Below are positions 8,156 through 16,768 of a stretch of 21,823 nucleotides of DNA, piece by piece. The first letter of the stretch is position 1; each line of letters starts with the position of its first letter. The stretch spans positions 1-21,823 of the forward strand of contig CAKMQF010000042.1 in assembly GCA_927911745.1 (NCBI GenBank). Direction: 5' to 3'. Both the position numbers and the translations under genes were made by a program. The notes under the pieces are model-generated. The model had not been told where the DNA came from, made no database searches, and saw only the letters and a program-made list of their open reading frames with translations. This DNA is from an uncultured Gemella sp. (GTDB lineage Bacteria > Bacillota > Bacilli > Staphylococcales > Gemellaceae).

Positions 8156-9160
8156 TTATTTTTTATCTACTACTTTTGCTTTATCTTTAATTTCTTTTGG
8201 AATTTCGATTCCTAATTGTTTTGCTTTTGCTTCGTTTAGATAGATAACACCTTCATTAGCAAGAACGATTGGCATATCTTTAGTATCTGCACCTTTTAAT
8301 ACTTTAGCAACAACTTTAGCTGTTTCTACACCGATTTGATATTGGTCAACACCTAGTCCTAATAGTCCTCCATCAGCTACCATTGTGTCTGCAGATGGGA
8401 ATACAGGAATTTTCTTAGCGTCTGTTACTTTTACTACTGTTGCCATTGCACTAGCAATTGTGTTATCGATTGGTACGAAGATTGCATCAGTTTGTGAAGC
8501 AAGACTTTCTGTTACTTGTTGAATATCATTTGTGTTTGCTACTGTTGATACCTTAACTTCTAATCCTAATTCTTTAGCTAATTTTTCAGCTTCTTGAGCT
8601 TGTTTTACAGAGTTATCTTCACTAGCTGTGTAAAGAATTCCAACTTTCTTCATGTTAGGTAATACTTTTTTCATGATTTCAAGTTGTTGTTTAATTGGAG
8701 TTCTATCACTAACACCAGTAATGTTGTTTCCTGGTTTATCTTCAGCTTTAATTAATCCTGCTTCAACTGGATAAGTAATACCACCCATGATGATTGGTTT
8801 ATCTTTAGTTGCATTTGATAGTGATAAAGTAGCTGGTGTTGTGATACCTACTAAAATATCGTTATTATCTGTAACTAATTTTTGACCCATACTTGCTAAG
8901 TTACTTTGATCACCTTGAGCATTTTGAAGATCAATTTTTAAATTCTTACCAACTTCATATCCTTCTTTTTTCAGTCCATCTTCTAAACCTTTATAGATTT
9001 GGTCAAGAGCTGGATGACTAAGTAATTGAAGTACCCCTACTTTCACTTCTTTGTTATCAACTTTTTTAGTTTCTTCACCTTTTTTACTAGAGAAGAACCC
9101 ATAACCTAATACACAAACTAATAATACCGCGAATGCTACAAAAATTTTATTTACTTTCAT
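8156..9160 (-). CDS. trpX: ABC importer substrate-binding protein (TrpX family)
   Basis: A 334-residue extracellular binding protein of the ABC_sub_bind family (PF04392). An N-terminal hydrophobic segment (residues 6-24) is followed by a charged linker and the two-lobed domain: VKVGVLQLLSHPALDQIYKGL near the start, NDILVGITTPATLSLS, and VGILYTASEDNSVKQ. The segment has a Cys (LLVC, residue 16) but no proper lipobox, so the protein may be held by an uncleaved N-terminal helix. The family includes the tryptophan-uptake TrpX of streptococci. AAAGGAG precedes the ATG. The gene stands behind a long leader with a Trp-containing peptide, which supports tryptophan as substrate. Confidence in the family is high, in the substrate moderate. 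Confidence 0.85.
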   Translation of the reverse strand: MKVNKIFVAFAVLLVCVLGYGFFSSKKGEETKKVDNKEVKVGVLQLLSHPALDQIYKGLEDGLKKEGYEVGKNLKIDLQNAQGDQSNLASMGQKLVTDNNDILVGITTPATLSLSNATKDKPIIMGGITYPVEAGLIKAEDKPGNNITGVSDRTPIKQQLEIMKKVLPNMKKVGILYTASEDNSVKQAQEAEKLAKELGLEVKVSTVANTNDIQQVTESLASQTDAIFVPIDNTIASAMATVVKVTDAKKIPVFPSADTMVADGGLLGLGVDQYQIGVETAKVVAKVLKGADTKDMPIVLANEGVIYLNEAKAKQLGIEIPKEIKDKAKVVDKK

Positions 9161-9231
9161 TTTAATAATCTCCTTTTACTTTTATCTTTAATAATATTTT
9201 TTGTAATCAAATTTTAGAAGCGTATCTATAT

Positions 9232-9262
9232 AAAAAGACCACTAGAATTTTATCCAGTGGTC
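9232..9262 (-). terminator. Second leader terminator
   Basis: GACCACT (9262-9256) pairs with AGTGGTC (9243-9237), with inner GA/TC pairing, then TTTTT (9236-9232). It lies between the first leader terminator and the trpX start, so full expression must pass both. Confidence 0.8.
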
Positions 9263-9285
9263 CTTACGTATAATTTTAATAATAT

Positions 9286-9314
9286 AAAAAAACCACCTAG
9301 ATATTTCTATGTGG
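9286..9314 (-). terminator. First leader terminator (attenuator)
   Basis: On the minus strand CCACATAGA (9314-9306), loop AATA, TCTAGGTGG (9301-9293), with one A-G mismatch, then seven T (9292-9286). Its 5' arm can instead pair with the upstream TCTATGTGG (9348-9340). Confidence 0.85.
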
Positions 9315-9408
9315 CCTCGATTTTTCCATCACAAATAATCCACATAGATACTTACTTCTCACCTGAGAGCCGTATCTATGTTAAAAAGAAACAAGATCGA
9401 CTCAGTAT

Positions 9409-9465
9409 CTAGTGGCTTTGCCAACGAATATTTAATTGTAGCGTGTCAACTTGATACAGTTTCAT
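9409..9465 (-). CDS. Leader peptide, 18 residues, Trp codon near the end
   Basis: ATG at 9465, AAAGGAG (9484-9478) 12 bases upstream, TAG at 9411-9409. The peptide is MKLYQVDTLQLNIRWQSH. The single Trp codon (TGG, 9423-9421) is the fourth codon from the stop and lies in a small TGGC-AAA-GCCA hairpin. The stop codon lies inside a sequence that can pair with arm B. The peptide has no recognisable domain; its likely role is to let ribosome position report on charged tRNA-Trp or free tryptophan. One Trp codon is few for classical attenuation, so nascent-chain arrest of the TnaC kind is an alternative. Confidence 0.65.
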   Translation of the reverse strand: MKLYQVDTLQLNIRWQSH

Positions 9466-9504
9466 AAATCTTTTTTTCTCCTTTACGTTTTAATTCTTGT
9501 TTAC

Positions 9505-9533
9505 ATTATAGCAACACTTTTTTTCGTTGTCAA
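9505..9533 (-). promoter_or_regulatory. Consensus promoter of the leader and importer operon
   Basis: TTGACA (-35, 9528-9533), a 17-base spacer, TATAAT (-10, 9505-9510) on the minus strand. Both boxes match the sigma-A consensus exactly, which suits constitutive initiation with control in the leader. Confidence 0.9.
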
Positions 9534-9725
9534 TATTTTTTTGAAAAAAATATATAAAAATTCTGACAATTCAAAAAATACTATATTTCATTATGTAAAA
9601 CTATACTACTTAATCCCCTCATGATAAACTATTTTCAAAAAAATATTATAAATATATTAACCCAACTTTATTTAATATTTCTGTACTACTTATATCGATT
9701 CACATTCAAACTCATTTTTGAAAAC

Positions 9726-9748
9726 TATGAAAATAAGTCGTTTTCATA
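9726..9748. promoter_or_regulatory. Distal TATGAAAA/TTTTCATA inverted repeat
   Basis: Eight-base perfect arms TATGAAAA (9726-9733) and TTTTCATA (9741-9748) with a 7-base spacer. It uses the same half-site as the palindromes nearer the transporter promoter. Confidence 0.4.
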
Positions 9749-9841
9749 ACTATAAAATTAACATTTTAAAATTAATACACCTCCTAAAGTATTGATAATA
9801 CTGTTGTATATAGCGGATATATTACTTCTCATTTATTGTAT

Positions 9842-9883
9842 TTTTCATGAAAATAAAATTGAAAATATATCAATTTCATGAAA
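9842..9883. promoter_or_regulatory. Pair of TTTCATGAAA palindromes, centres 31 bp apart
   Basis: TTTTCATGAAAA at 9842-9853 and TTTCATGAAA at 9874-9883 (within AATTTCATGAAAATT). A spacing of 31 bp is about three helical turns, so both could be bound from one face. Together with 9893-9908 they suggest an operator array; the binding protein is unknown. Confidence 0.5.
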
Positions 9884-9891
9884 ATTTACAC

Positions 9892-9920
9892 TTGAAAATA
9901 CATTTTCATAGGAGTATTAT
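9892..9920 (+). promoter_or_regulatory. Promoter with embedded operator, major facilitator gene
   Basis: TTGAAA (-35, 9892-9897), 17-base spacer, TATTAT (-10, 9915-9920). The inverted repeat TGAAAAT-AC-ATTTTCA (9893-9908) covers the -35 and half the spacer, so binding there would block polymerase. Confidence 0.55.
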
Positions 9921-9957
9921 TAATATATGTTATTAAAAATAAGTTAGGAGAATTTTT

Positions 9958-11174
9958 ATGGATAGCCATTCAGCTATAGAAAGAGAAAAATTATTTAACA
10001 AAGGATTTATTACAATAACTACAATTAACTTTATCGTATTTTTAATTTATTATTGTTTTGTAGTTATTACAGCTAAGTATGCAACTGCTGAATTAGGTGC
10101 TACTGCAGCACAAGCAGGTTTTGCCGCAGGTATTTATATTATTGGAACACTTGTCGCTCGTCTTTATATCGGTAAGAAATTAGAAATCATCGGTCGTAAA
10201 GAGATCTTACGATTTGGTGCTTTAATTTACTTAATTACAACTGCTGCATATTTAATTTCATCAAATATCATTATTTTAGATACAGTTCGTTTCTTGAATG
10301 GATTTGCTTATGGAACTATTTCTACTGCAGCAAACGCAATCGTTACAGCATATATTCCTAAAACTCGTAATGGTGAAGGAATTAATTACTATGGTTTAAG
10401 TACAAGTTTAGCAGCTGCTATTGGACCATTTATCGGTATGTTATTACTACCGATTACTGGATTCAACGCAGTTATCATCTTAGCAATTGTATTATCAGTT
10501 GCGGTTACTATAGCTTGTTTCTTATTCCCAGTAAAAAAATATTCAATTAGATGAAAATCAAAAAAAATTTACTAAACAGTTGGTCATTAAACACATTTAT
10601 TGAATATAAAGTATTATTCATTTCTACTGTAGCATTCTTAATTGGTTTAGCATATTCAAGTGTACTAGGATTCTTATCAATTTATGCTGATAGCTTAAAC
10701 TTATCAACTGCAGGAGCTTTCTTCTTTGTAGTATATGCACTAATTATTACAGCCACTCGTCCATTTGCAGGTCGTATCTTCGATGCACGTGGTGAAAATG
10801 CAGTTATGTATCCAAGTTTTGTATTCTTAACTCTAGGATTATTAATGTTAAGTTTCACAAATGGTAGCTTCATGTTACTATTCTCTGGTGCATTAATCGG
10901 TTTAGGTTATGGAACATTCATGTCAAACGGACAAGCAGTTTGTTTAAAACTTGTTGATTCTACTAAAGTAGGTATTGCACTTTCTACTTACTTTATCGGA
11001 TTAGACCTTGGTCTAGGATTTGGACCATACGCTCTAGGTACTGTTCACGGAGTTTTATCATATCAAGGAATTTATATTCTATGTGCAGTTATAACAATCG
11101 GAGTAACAGTTCTTTACGCAATGTTCTACAAAGGTAAAGAAGTACATGTCTTAAAAACTAAAACTAGTCGATAG
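9958..11174 (+). CDS. Major facilitator superfamily exporter, in two half-length frames
   Basis: The first frame (9958-10554, 198 residues) holds the first six membrane segments and the motif-A-like loop GKKLEIIGRKEILRFG. The second (10551-11174, 207 residues) holds the last six, with GRIFDARGENAVMYPS as the matching loop. The first stop and second start overlap as ATGA (10551-10554). If one base is missing near 10548, the product is a single 405-residue protein of normal length, probably of the drug or metabolite exporter type (DHA1-like); the substrate is unknown. The indel is not in a long homopolymer, so a true split is possible. TTAGGAG precedes the first ATG. Half-site operators lie upstream. 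Confidence 0.82.
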
Positions 11175-11191
11175 TAATATTAAAATCATTA

Positions 11192-11228
11192 AAAAGTAGT
11201 CCTAACAAAGGATTACTTTTTTTTATAT
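11192..11228 (+). terminator. Terminator of the major facilitator gene
   Basis: AAAAGTAGTCCT and AGGATTACTTTT arms (one G-T or mismatch position) around a short AACA loop, then a run of T to about 11224. Confidence 0.8.
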
Positions 11229-11243
11229 CAAACTTATATGCAT

Positions 11244-11275
11244 AAAGAGGTGTGAGCATTACTCACACCTCTTTT
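11244..11275. terminator. Bidirectional terminator after the MazG-like gene
   Basis: AAAGAGGTGTGAG (11244-11256), loop CATTA, CTCACACCTCTTTT (11262-11275): a perfect stem, with A and T runs that serve both strands. It lies 4 bases from the stop of the MazG-like gene. Confidence 0.85.
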
Positions 11276-11279
11276 CGTT

Positions 11280-11561
11280 TTATTTTTCTGGATATCGTCT
11301 TGCAACATCTACTAATTTTTCTTTTATTATTTTCTTAGGATCCTCATTTAGATGATAACACATTGCAAGAGCATAAATTAGTACATCTGCAAGTTCATCT
11401 TTTATCTCTTGAATATTATCGCCATCTTCATCCCATTGAAAATGTTCAAGTAGCTCTGCCGCTTCTATTGAAATACTTTTAGAAAACCTTTCTAAAGTAT
11501 CATACTTTTCCCATCCTCTTTTTCCCCTAAATTCAGTTATTATAGTTTTTAATTCTTCCAT
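11280..11561 (-). CDS. MazG-like nucleotide pyrophosphohydrolase
   Basis: A 93-residue all-helical protein of the MazG/dCTP-pyrophosphatase-like superfamily, which hydrolyses (deoxy)nucleoside triphosphates to monophosphate and pyrophosphate. The metal-binding motifs are seen as EAAELLEHF (about residues 33-41) and KDELADVLIYAL (about 54-65), the EXXE and EXXD pattern. Length fits the short single-domain members. It follows rsmA by 10 bases and ends the rnmV-rsmA operon. The ribosome site is weak (AAAGGGT), so translation may be coupled to rsmA. Confidence 0.88.
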   Translation of the reverse strand: MEELKTIITEFRGKRGWEKYDTLERFSKSISIEAAELLEHFQWDEDGDNIQEIKDELADVLIYALAMCYHLNEDPKKIIKEKLVDVARRYPEK

Positions 11562-11571
11562 GTTTTACCCT

Positions 11572-12983
<1,412 letters not shown>

Positions 12984-13012
12984 TTTATTATCCTTAAAAA
13001 ATTTATCAGTCT

Positions 13013-13021
13013 ATTATAACA
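13013..13021 (-). promoter_or_regulatory. Extended -10 promoter of rnmV-rsmA
   Basis: TGTTATAAT on the minus strand (TATAAT at 13013-13018 with TG one base upstream), about 30 bases before the rnmV start. No good -35, as expected for extended -10 promoters. Confidence 0.5.
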
Positions 13022-13044
13022 TATTTAGACAATTTTTGCTCATA

Positions 13045-13377
13045 CTAGCACGAATATTTCAAATAGTTATGTAGTTCATGTGTAATTTCATGGTGAACTT
13101 TATACTTATAACCATCACAAAGAAAGTTCTTTTTTATTTCAAATTTATCTTTAAGCTTAATTTTCTCTAGTGCTTTTCCTTTTTTAGACACTAATATCTC
13201 CCAATATTTTTCAAACTTAACCAAGTAGCAATCGTAAGTCTTATCACTCCCATATACACCAGCCAAATATAAAAGGCCCACAAGGTCTAATAGTATATGC
13301 CAAAATTTTACCGTTTTTCTTCTTTCTAACAAATAAACCTTCTCACCCTTATTAAGATAATTATATAATTCTTCCAT
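13045..13377 (-). CDS. Conserved-looking small protein of unknown function
   Basis: About 110 residues; family not recognised. The start is taken as the ATG at 13377 because GAGGTGG lies 6 bases upstream; a GTG three codons earlier (13386) falls inside that ribosome site. The protein is mixed charged and aromatic, with one moderately hydrophobic stretch (HILLDLVGLLYLAGVY, about residues 27-42), which is too weak to call a membrane span, and a Lys-rich middle. The C-terminus has a His-rich end (VHHEITHELHNYL). It sits between a strong terminator and rnmV. Confidence 0.6.
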   Translation of the reverse strand: MEELYNYLNKGEKVYLLERRKTVKFWHILLDLVGLLYLAGVYGSDKTYDCYLVKFEKYWEILVSKKGKALEKIKLKDKFEIKKNFLCDGYKYKVHHEITHELHNYLKYSC

Positions 13378-13408
13378 AATCCCCACCTCTTTATACTAAT
13401 TATATCAT

Positions 13409-13446
13409 AAAAAATCCTTTGCAGAAAAAACTGCAAAGGATTTTTT
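13409..13446. terminator. Bidirectional terminator after the YitT-family gene
   Basis: A perfect 16-bp stem, AAAAAATCCTTTGCAG (13409-13424) and its complement (13431-13446), with an A6 loop. It is T-tailed on both strands and lies 2 bases from the stop of the YitT-family gene. Confidence 0.9.
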
Positions 13447-13447
13447 A

Positions 13448-14296
13448 TTAGTGTATATCTTTTTTCTTAAAGTTAGCTCCACTTACTTCACTAACTGTTC
13501 CAATCGATAGAAAGGCATTCTTATCATTTCTAAAGACTATTTTTTTAAGTTTTGATTCTTCAATACGAGTGATTACACAAAAGATGATTTTTGTTTCTTG
13601 CCCTGAATAACCACCTTCTCCATGTAATAGAGTTACACCGCGACCTAATCTGTCTTGAATTTCTTGACTTATTACTTGATAGTTACTCGTAATAACCATA
13701 ACCGATTTAGAATCATTAAGCCCCTCAATAACGATATCCATCACTTTAGATGCAACGAAATAACTTATCATTGAATAAAGTGCCGCTTCCCATGTGAATA
13801 CAAATCCAGAAGCAATAAAGATAATAACATTTATCCCAAGGACCATTTCACCTACAGAAATCGGTAATTTCTTTGTAGCATAGATAGAAAACATCTCACT
13901 TCCATCTAACGTACCACCATTTCTAATAACTAATCCTACTCCTATTCCAAGGATTATCCCACCGAAAATACATGCTAAGAATGGATCCGTAACAAGTGGT
14001 GGAAAATCATGAAAATATGAAGTTGCAAAAGATAAGATAACAATTCCAAAAATAGAAGCTATCGCGAATCCTTTACCTATCTGCTTATATCCCAAATATA
14101 AAAATGGAATGTTAAAGACTAGTATGAAAATCCCAAGTGGTAATCCCAAATAGTGACGTGCAATAATAGATACACCAATTACTCCACCATCCAATATATT
14201 ATTAGGAATTAAGAAAAATTCTAATCCCGCCGCAAAAATTAATGATCCAATAATTATACTTATATATTTCTTTAAAAATTCTATTCTGCTTTCCAT
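13448..14296 (-). CDS. YitT-family membrane protein (DUF161 plus DUF2179)
   Basis: A 282-residue protein with five or six membrane segments in the first 190 residues (YitT_membrane, containing GGVIGVSIIARHYLGLPLG and RNGGTLDGSEMFSIY) and a soluble C-terminal DUF2179 domain (about 195-275, with GRGVTLLHGEGGYSGQETKIIFCVI). The family is widespread in Bacillota; the function is unknown. The ATG lies 16 bases inside the 3' end of mutM, so the two are co-transcribed and probably translationally coupled. Confidence 0.93.
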   Translation of the reverse strand: MESRIEFLKKYISIIIGSLIFAAGLEFFLIPNNILDGGVIGVSIIARHYLGLPLGIFILVFNIPFLYLGYKQIGKGFAIASIFGIVILSFATSYFHDFPPLVTDPFLACIFGGIILGIGVGLVIRNGGTLDGSEMFSIYATKKLPISVGEMVLGINVIIFIASGFVFTWEAALYSMISYFVASKVMDIVIEGLNDSKSVMVITSNYQVISQEIQDRLGRGVTLLHGEGGYSGQETKIIFCVITRIEESKLKKIVFRNDKNAFLSIGTVSEVSGANFKKKDIH

Positions 14297-15172
14297 TGAT
14301 TCTCCTTTTTATTTATTTTTTTTTGACAAATAGGACAAAAGTGACTCGAACGCCCTTTTATTGTTACATTTTCCACATCATGACCTAGAGGACAAACTTT
14401 TTTCCCATATATTTGATGGAAATTTTGCATATTCCCTTCTCCACCATCAGCATGAACATAATCAGAAATAGTAGAACCACCTTCTTTGATTGCAAAATCC
14501 AAAATATCAACCAATTCTTTAAATAAACTTTCCTTCTTTTTTTTAGAAAGTTCACTTGCTTTTGTCAAAGGATGAATTTTTTTGACGGTATAATACCTCA
14601 CAATCATAGATATTACCACAACCGCAAAATACATTTCCTTCTAAGAGTAGTGCTTTTATAGATTGCTCCCTGTATTTATTTTCTTCCAATTTACTTAAGA
14701 AATATTTTTTTGCCTTCTTATCAAATGGTTCTGGGGCAAGATTTATGAATGGTTTAAATTTCGTTATATCATCAATATACCTAAGTTCGCCAAATCTTCT
14801 AATATCACTATAGACTAATTTTTCTCCAGTAGATAATTCAAAGATTACATGTTGATGTTTATAATAATTTTTGTTGGTAATCTCAGCTATATCCTTAACC
14901 AAAAAGAATGCCCCTGTCATTCCAAAGTGAGTAATAATATATCCTTCATTTAATGTGAAATATAAATACTTTCCTCTACGTGATAACTTTTCAATCTCTT
15001 TACCTTTCACACTATCTGAAAAAGAGCTAAGTTTTTGTTTAACAATAGCCATTTTTCCTATTTTATGACTATCTTCAACAACCTTAGAATATGTTATATT
15101 AACAATTTTCTTATTTATTACTACTTCTTCGAGTCCAAATTTTATATTCTCAACCTCTGGTAATTCTGGCAT
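14281..15172 (-). CDS. mutM: Formamidopyrimidine-DNA glycosylase, one-base frameshift
   Basis: Removes oxidised purines (8-oxoG, FapyG) from DNA and nicks the abasic site. The N-terminus is MPELPEVE, with the catalytic Pro2 and Glu3. Further on come the HFGMTGAF motif, SDIRRFGEL and the helix-two-turn-helix GNIYDCEVLYR. The break is at seven T (14577-14583); removing one gives YRQKIHPLTKAS and a 296-residue protein. The C-terminal zinc finger reads CPLGH...FCPICQ: the usual second Cys is replaced, with a His one residue later, so zinc binding may be C-x3-H plus C-x2-C. The promoter lies at 15205-15233 and AGGAG precedes the ATG. Confidence 0.93.
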
Positions 15173-15204
15173 AATGCACTCCTATTTTTTGTACTTATTA
15201 TTTT

Positions 15205-15233
15205 ATTTTAATATAAACATTTGAAAATTTCAA
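15205..15233 (-). promoter_or_regulatory. Promoter of mutM-yitT
   Basis: TTGAAA (-35, 15228-15233), 17-base spacer, TAAAAT (-10, 15205-15210) on the minus strand, about 30 bases before the mutM start. Confidence 0.6.
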
Positions 15234-15370
15234 AGAATACCAACTTTTTTTTCAGTTACAGTATGCAAAATTATCAAGTTTTTTTCATTATTTTATCTCA
15301 TTATTATAGCGTTAAGGGTCATTATGTAGTATAATAAAAAAGTTAAATGAAAAAAGGGGTCTAATATTAG

Positions 15371-16655
15371 ATGGAAGAAAAAATTGTCTAGACGAAAAAG
15401 AATTAGTACACCCTCTTACAAAAATGGAGGCGAACCTCCTAAAAAAAGAGGGATTAGAAAAATATTAATGACAATCTTTGCATTATTAATACTTGGAATC
15501 GGTGGTTTTGCCGCATATACGTTTTTCAACTTTTCTAGTTCAGCACAAAAAGGTTATAAAAATGTAAATTATTTAAAAGAGGTTGATCCTAACTTCAAAA
15601 ATTCTCAGTATTAATACTGGGTATTGATATGAATGATGATCGAAAAGCACAAGGGCAAACACGTGAAGATAGTAGAACGGATTCAATGATCTTAGCTACT
15701 GTAAACAAGGATAAAAAAACGTATGGATATGGTAAGTATCCCGCGTGATTCACTTAGCCTTATGAGAGAAAAAGATGATGAACATAATGATAGTGCTTAT
15801 TTCTATGATAAAATCACTCATGCTCATGCTTATAATGATGTTAAAGGAACTACTAATGCAGTAGAAAACTTATTACATACACCAATTAACTTCTATGTAT
15901 TAATAAACTTTAAAGCGTTTGAACAAACTGTAGATGCTTTCGGCGGAATTGACTTATATGTTCCGTTTGACATGGATGAACAAAATGCTAATGGTGAAGA
16001 AAATACTGTTAAATTAACAAAAGGTTGGCACACACTAAACGGTGAACAAGCACTTGCCTTTTCACGTAGTAGATACTATGATAGTGATATCGAACGTGGT
16101 CAACGTCAACTTCAGGCTATTCACGCTCTTATTGATAAAGCAAAAAGTTTAAACGCGCTATCAAAAATTAACGATGTTATAAATATTGCTGGTGATAATG
16201 TAGAACATAACTTAACTACAACTCAAATTTCTTCAGCTATTAAGATGTTTATCAATGATGATATCGAGATTGTATCACATAGAATTGATGGTTACGATGT
16301 GACTTATAACGGCGTTTATTATTACTATCCACGTCCATTGTCACTTCTATACGCTTCATCAGCCTTAAGAAACAATCTTGATTTACCGCTTCCAAAAGCA
16401 ACTGATCTATTAAATATATATTATCAAGGACATATTGCAATTGGACTTAAAGAATATAAAATAGATAATCTTCGCTTACCAGATACATACCAAGCTACTA
16501 ATCTTACAATAATGTCACCAGAAGACTTACTAGAAAATCTTCCGGAAAGACTTACTAAAGAAAATCTGAAAAAAGATATTACCGTAAGCAATGAGAATCG
16601 TCCAAATGAAAATAGTAATACTGAAAACAATACTAACAATAGCAATGAACAGTAA
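15371..16655 (+). CDS. LCP (LytR-CpsA-Psr) family cell-wall ligase, several frameshifts
   Basis: LCP proteins attach teichoic acids or other anionic polymers to peptidoglycan outside the membrane. Order: basic N-terminus (SRRKRIS), one membrane span (ILMTIFALLILGIGGFAAYTFF), then the LCP domain with FSVLILGID, REDSRTDSMILATV, MVSIPRDS and the Arg-rich LAFSRSRYYDSDIERGQRQ, and an Asn/Glu-rich tail. Three indels repair it: one extra A in 15378-15383 (linking an ATG at 15371), one missing A in 15597-15601 and one extra A in 15713-15719. The sum gives 427 residues with no remainder. Without the first repair the start would be TTG at 15384. The same frame continues 22 codons past the TAA at 16653. 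Confidence 0.92.
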
Positions 16656-16719
16656 AATACTACAACTGATATCGGTACTATAAATACCCATCAAAATACC
16701 GAAGTTAATAACAATCAAG

Positions 16720-16768
16720 AATAATTAATATCCCATCAAAAATAGTTTTTGATGGGATATTAATTATT
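16720..16768. terminator. Bidirectional terminator between LCP and DUF4097 genes
   Basis: A perfect 23-bp stem (16720-16742 with 16746-16768) and a 3-base loop. It contains GATGGGATATTAAT and its complement and is T-rich at both ends. The stop of the DUF4097 gene (16764-16766) lies inside the stem. Confidence 0.88.

Larger units (their letters stand above)
9286..9498 (-). promoter_or_regulatory. Attenuator-like leader RNA of the trpXYZ-type operon
   Basis: Transcription from the promoter at 9505-9533 should start near 9498. In order, the leader holds: a ribosome site; an 18-codon peptide; CCACTAGATAC over the stop codon (9415-9405); arm A ACATAGATAC (9381-9372); arm B GTATCTATGTGG (9351-9340); arm C, the 5' half of the terminator (9314-9306); arm D, its 3' half (9301-9293). 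A pairs with B over 10 bp, B pairs with C over 9 bp, and C pairs with D. These pairings exclude each other as in the trp attenuator. No T-box consensus (the GGUGG-N-ACCGCG type) is present. Confidence 0.75.
9541..9957. other. Long AT-rich intergenic region between divergent transporters
   Basis: No credible gene on either strand: possible frames are shorter than about 15 codons or lack ribosome sites. The left part (9541-9720) shows nothing I can name. The right part (9726-9920) holds inverted repeats built from TTTTCAT/ATGAAAA and the promoter of the major facilitator gene, listed separately. Confidence 0.7.

Noticed and set aside
9286..9498. T-box or metabolite riboswitch as explanation for the importer leader
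   Set aside because: No T-box consensus or specifier-loop architecture, and no match by eye to SAM, lysine, glycine, TPP or purine aptamer cores. The ribosome site, short frame and exclusive arms fit attenuation better.
9541..9720. Possible small gene or origin-like AT-rich element
   Set aside because: No frame with a ribosome site on either strand, no DnaA-box-like repeats and no strong hairpin; it looks like ordinary AT-rich spacer.
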